Positions 5,954 to 8,162 of a stretch of 8,162 bases of DNA are shown here, piece by piece. A program made the position numbers and the translations under genes. The first letter of the stretch is position 1. Every line of letters begins with the position of its first letter. The notes below the pieces were generated by a model, which did not search any database, had not been told where the DNA came from, and saw only the letters and a list, made by a program, of their open reading frames with translations. Source of the DNA: an uncultured Oscillospiraceae bacterium (lineage in GTDB: Bacteria; Bacillota; Clostridia; Oscillospirales; Ruminococcaceae). The stretch covers positions 1 to 8,162 of the forward strand of contig CAJTSZ010000092.1 in the NCBI GenBank assembly GCA_910578755.1, read 5' to 3'.

Positions 5954-6247
5954 CTATAACCCAAGGAGCAGCATGGCCAGCAGGGCCAGGCCAATGAGGT
6001 AGAAGGTGTAAAAGGGTACAGGGTTTTTACCGCTTTTTTTCCACTTGCTGCTTTCCTGAATAAAGGGGGCAAGAGAGGCTCCAGCTAAAGCCAAAAACAA
6101 ACGGGTGTTGCCGCTGGTATCCCATTTGGCGGCCCAGGGCTGCTTTAGCAAATACCCCCCAGCAAACCAACACAGAATAAAAAAGATGAGGGCGCAAACA
6201 ACCTCGGGAATGTATTCCAGCAGCTTTTCTTTTGTACTTTGTTTCAT
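5954..6247 (-). CDS. Small membrane protein downstream of beta-galactosidase
   Basis: A 97-aa protein with no family I recognise. After a short charged start (M-K-Q-S-T-K-E-K) it has probable membrane segments at about residues 13-35 (V-V-C-A-L-I-F-F-I-L-C-W), 48-64 (L-F-L-A-L-A-G-A-S-L-A-P) and 78-97 (F-Y-L-I-G-L-A-L-L-A-M-L-L), separated by polar loops including a lysine-rich stretch. The ATG at 6247 follows AAGGAG (complement of 6253-6258) at a 5-nt spacing; an upstream in-frame ATG at 6274 lacks such a site and is not chosen. It begins 33 nt after the beta-galactosidase stop, so the two are probably co-transcribed. A function in sugar uptake is not supported: it is too small and lacks transporter motifs. 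Confidence 0.7.
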   Translation of the reverse strand: MKQSTKEKLLEYIPEVVCALIFFILCWFAGGYLLKQPWAAKWDTSGNTRLFLALAGASLAPFIQESSKWKKSGKNPVPFYTFYLIGLALLAMLLLGL

Positions 6248-6252
6248 ATAAG

Positions 6253-6258
6253 CTCCTT
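6253..6258 (-). promoter_or_regulatory. Ribosome binding site setting the small membrane protein start
   Basis: On the minus strand this reads AAGGAG, 5 nt before the ATG at 6247, and it decides the 97-aa form over a 106-aa form. Confidence 0.75.
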
Positions 6259-6280
6259 CACAACAATGAGGCAATGGTTG

Positions 6281-8162
6281 TTAGCGGCAAAAGCCCTGGA
6301 AGGTAAAGGTGAAGCGGTAGGGCTTGCCAGGAATTAGGCAGTATTCCGGGTGGGTAACCGCGCCCCAGCTGTCGTCACCGCCAACGCCCATTTGCCCTAA
6401 ATTTACATTAACAACGGTGCGGTGTACGGGGGGAAGGTCATAGGGGTGGCGGGCGTTTTCCAGCTCGTGGCAGGTGTAGGGCAGGGCGGAAAGCTCCAAA
6501 CTGTTTCCGCGGAATTGGATGCCAAAACCGTCCGGAGTGGTTACATTTGCCCAGCGCACCTGGGTGTGGTTGCCGCATTCCTGGGGGATAACATAGGGGG
6601 AAAGCTGTTCCGCCACCTTGGCGGTAAAGATGCCCAGACGGCCGCCGCACTGGCGGTCCCAGTAGGTTTCCTGGGGGCCAAAGCCGTACCAGGTGAGGGT
6701 ATCGTATTCGGGGGCAAGGGGGAAGCTCATGCCAAAGCAGGGCAGAAGCCCAAGCTCCTGGGGCGGCTGGGCCTCCATGGTCACTTTAATTTCCCCGTCG
6801 CCGTTAATTTCATAAGTAATGGCACACTGGCAGGCGGGCTGGGTGGCCAGGTTGTGGCGGCAGGTTACGGTAACAACGCCATCCTTTTCACCGGCGGTTA
6901 CACCGGCCGGCGTGGAGTACAGGCTGGCTAGCTTCCATTGGCCGCTGCGTGTAGGGAAGCGGTTGCCCATATCGTTATCAGTGGGGGCGCGCCAAAAGTT
7001 TGGCGTTGGCAGGTATTCCAGCAGTTCACGGCCGCCGTAGCGGTAGGAAACAAGGGCTCCCTTGCTTACGCTGAAAATGGCGTGGAAGTGTTGGCCGTGT
7101 ACCCCAATATTATAGTCGCACTGTTCCAAAATGGCGGCTGGCTTTGGGGCGGGCTGTTCCGCCTGGTTGGAAGTAATTACCGCCTGACCAAAGGCAACTT
7201 CATGGCCGGCAGGGGCCCAGGGTGCGGGCTGCTCCAGCACCAAAGAGGCATGGATGGCGTATTCCCGGGCAGAATCAAGCTGGGGCAGGGTATAGGGGAT
7301 TTTTTCCTCCTCCCCTGGGGCAACAACAGGGCGCAGGGCGGTGGAGTAAAGGACAGCGCCCTCCTCCAGCAGGGTAATTTCCAGCCGCAGCCCCTGGGTA
7401 GAGGTGAACAAACTGCGGTTTTTCACCTTTACGCCATCCAGCTCCGGCACAAGGGAGTAGGCCTGGTACAGGTATTTAATTTCCTGCATTTTGGGGGATT
7501 CGGTGCGGTCACCGCATACAAAACCGTTGACGCAGAAGTTATAATCGCAGGGGCGGTCGTTAAAATCGCCGCCATAGGCCATAAAGTCCTTGCCGTAGCG
7601 GTCTTTTTTCACCAAGGCCTGGTCTATGTAATCCCAAATAAACCCGCCCTGGAACAGGGGTTCCCGGTACATCAGGTCCATATATTTATCCATGGCCCCG
7701 TTGGAGTTCCCCATAGCGTGGGTATATTCACATAAAATAAAGGGCTTGTCCCGGTTGGTTTTTAGGTATTCTTCAATAACGGCAGCCTTTTCGTACATAC
7801 GGCTTTCCATATCGCTGGTTTGGTTAAAGCGGCGGTCGTTAAACACGCCCTCGTAATGCACGGGGCGGGTGCTGTCCATGGTGCGGAAAAAGTTGGAGAG
7901 CTTCAGCAGGTTTTCCCCGCCAAAGGATTCGTTCCCACAGGACCACATAATAATACTTGGGTGGTTTTTATCCCGCTGGAACATGGAGTTGCCCCGGTCT
8001 ATAATAATATCCAGCCAGTCCGGCTTGTTGTCCGGTACGGTGTAGGAGCGCCCTTCAATACAGTCGGGGAACTGCCAGGTACCGTGGGTTTCCAGGTTGG
8101 TTTCGTCCATAACATAAAGGCCGTACTGGTCGCACAGGCGGTAAAATTCCGTATGGTTGGGG
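6281..8162 (-). CDS. Beta-galactosidase, LacZ type, GH2 (N-terminus beyond the window)
   Basis: Hydrolyses terminal beta-galactosides such as lactose by a retaining mechanism. About 626 C-terminal residues are present; the frame stays open to the right edge, so the N-terminal sugar-binding domain and the first part of the barrel (some 400 residues in a typical LacZ of about 1000) lie outside. Counting from the edge, the first residues are P-N-H-T-E-F-Y-R, then Y-V-M-D-E-T-N-L-E-T-H-G. The acid/base glutamate is in C-G-N-E-S (E78, codon 7928-7930) and the nucleophile in I-L-C-E-Y-T-H-A-M-G-N-S (E145, codon 7727-7729). G-G-F-I-W-D and G-G-D-F-N-D also match LacZ active-site regions. Later come the Bgal_small_N domain (N-F-W-R-A-P-T-D-N-D, Y-G-F-G-P-Q-E) and G-V-G-G-D-D-S-W-G. 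No signal peptide can be judged. Cytoplasmic location is likely. The ATG at 8110 is internal, not the start. Confidence 0.95.
   Translation of the reverse strand, partial: PNHTEFYRLCDQYGLYVMDETNLETHGTWQFPDCIEGRSYTVPDNKPDWLDIIIDRGNSMFQRDKNHPSIIMWSCGNESFGGENLLKLSNFFRTMDSTRPVHYEGVFNDRRFNQTSDMESRMYEKAAVIEEYLKTNRDKPFILCEYTHAMGNSNGAMDKYMDLMYREPLFQGGFIWDYIDQALVKKDRYGKDFMAYGGDFNDRPCDYNFCVNGFVCGDRTESPKMQEIKYLYQAYSLVPELDGVKVKNRSLFTSTQGLRLEITLLEEGAVLYSTALRPVVAPGEEEKIPYTLPQLDSAREYAIHASLVLEQPAPWAPAGHEVAFGQAVITSNQAEQPAPKPAAILEQCDYNIGVHGQHFHAIFSVSKGALVSYRYGGRELLEYLPTPNFWRAPTDNDMGNRFPTRSGQWKLASLYSTPAGVTAGEKDGVVTVTCRHNLATQPACQCAITYEINGDGEIKVTMEAQPPQELGLLPCFGMSFPLAPEYDTLTWYGFGPQETYWDRQCGGRLGIFTAKVAEQLSPYVIPQECGNHTQVRWANVTTPDGFGIQFRGNSLELSALPYTCHELENARHPYDLPPVHRTVVNVNLGQMGVGGDDSWGAVTHPEYCLIPGKPYRFTFTFQGFCR

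Noticed and set aside
6422..6931. 169-codon open frame on the + strand
   Set aside because: Also a shadow of the beta-galactosidase C-terminal domains, without a ribosome binding site; low-complexity G/A/V-rich content.
6938..7735. 265-codon open frame on the + strand
   Set aside because: It lies entirely antisense to the beta-galactosidase, whose catalytic motifs are clear on the - strand. The predicted protein has no recognisable motif, and long antisense frames are expected opposite GC-biased codons.

Overview
The window looks like a chromosomal segment of a low-to-mid GC Gram-positive Firmicute, most likely a gut-type member of the Clostridia. Support for this: strong AGGAGG-like ribosome binding sites, TTG and GTG starts beside good Shine-Dalgarno sequences, a CdaR/PucR-type regulator directly in front of ftsE-ftsX and an M23 peptidase (an order I associate with Clostridia), and GC-rich hairpin repeats between genes. 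The genus cannot be fixed from this sequence alone.

Layout: positions 1-324 are non-coding and unusually structured, with an imperfect palindrome of about 100 bp followed by a run of short GC-rich stem-loops. A small membrane protein of the Sm_multidrug_ex (COG2426) family follows on + (325-789). After an AT-rich gap comes the main + strand cluster: a CdaR-like regulator (1096-2181), ftsE (2288-2974), ftsX (2964-3875, overlapping ftsE by 11 nt), a secreted coiled-coil M23/LytM peptidase (3955-5259) and an unrecognised 150-aa protein (5298-5750). A perfect 18-bp stem terminator (5784-5822) separates this from a convergent - strand unit: a LacZ-type GH2 beta-galactosidase cut by the right edge (6281-8162), followed downstream by a 97-aa membrane protein (5954-6247).

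How the genes fit together: FtsE (ATPase) and FtsX (membrane subunit) form a complex that, in other bacteria, switches on a peptidoglycan hydrolase or its activator outside the membrane. The adjacent exported coiled-coil protein has the architecture of EnvC but keeps every LytM zinc and catalytic residue, so it is the natural candidate for a directly FtsEX-controlled hydrolase. The regulator upstream suggests an unknown small-molecule signal controlling this cell-wall module, and the 150-aa protein is a possible uncharacterised cytoplasmic partner. The beta-galactosidase unit is a separate carbohydrate-use locus that is visibly more GC-rich than the regulator region.
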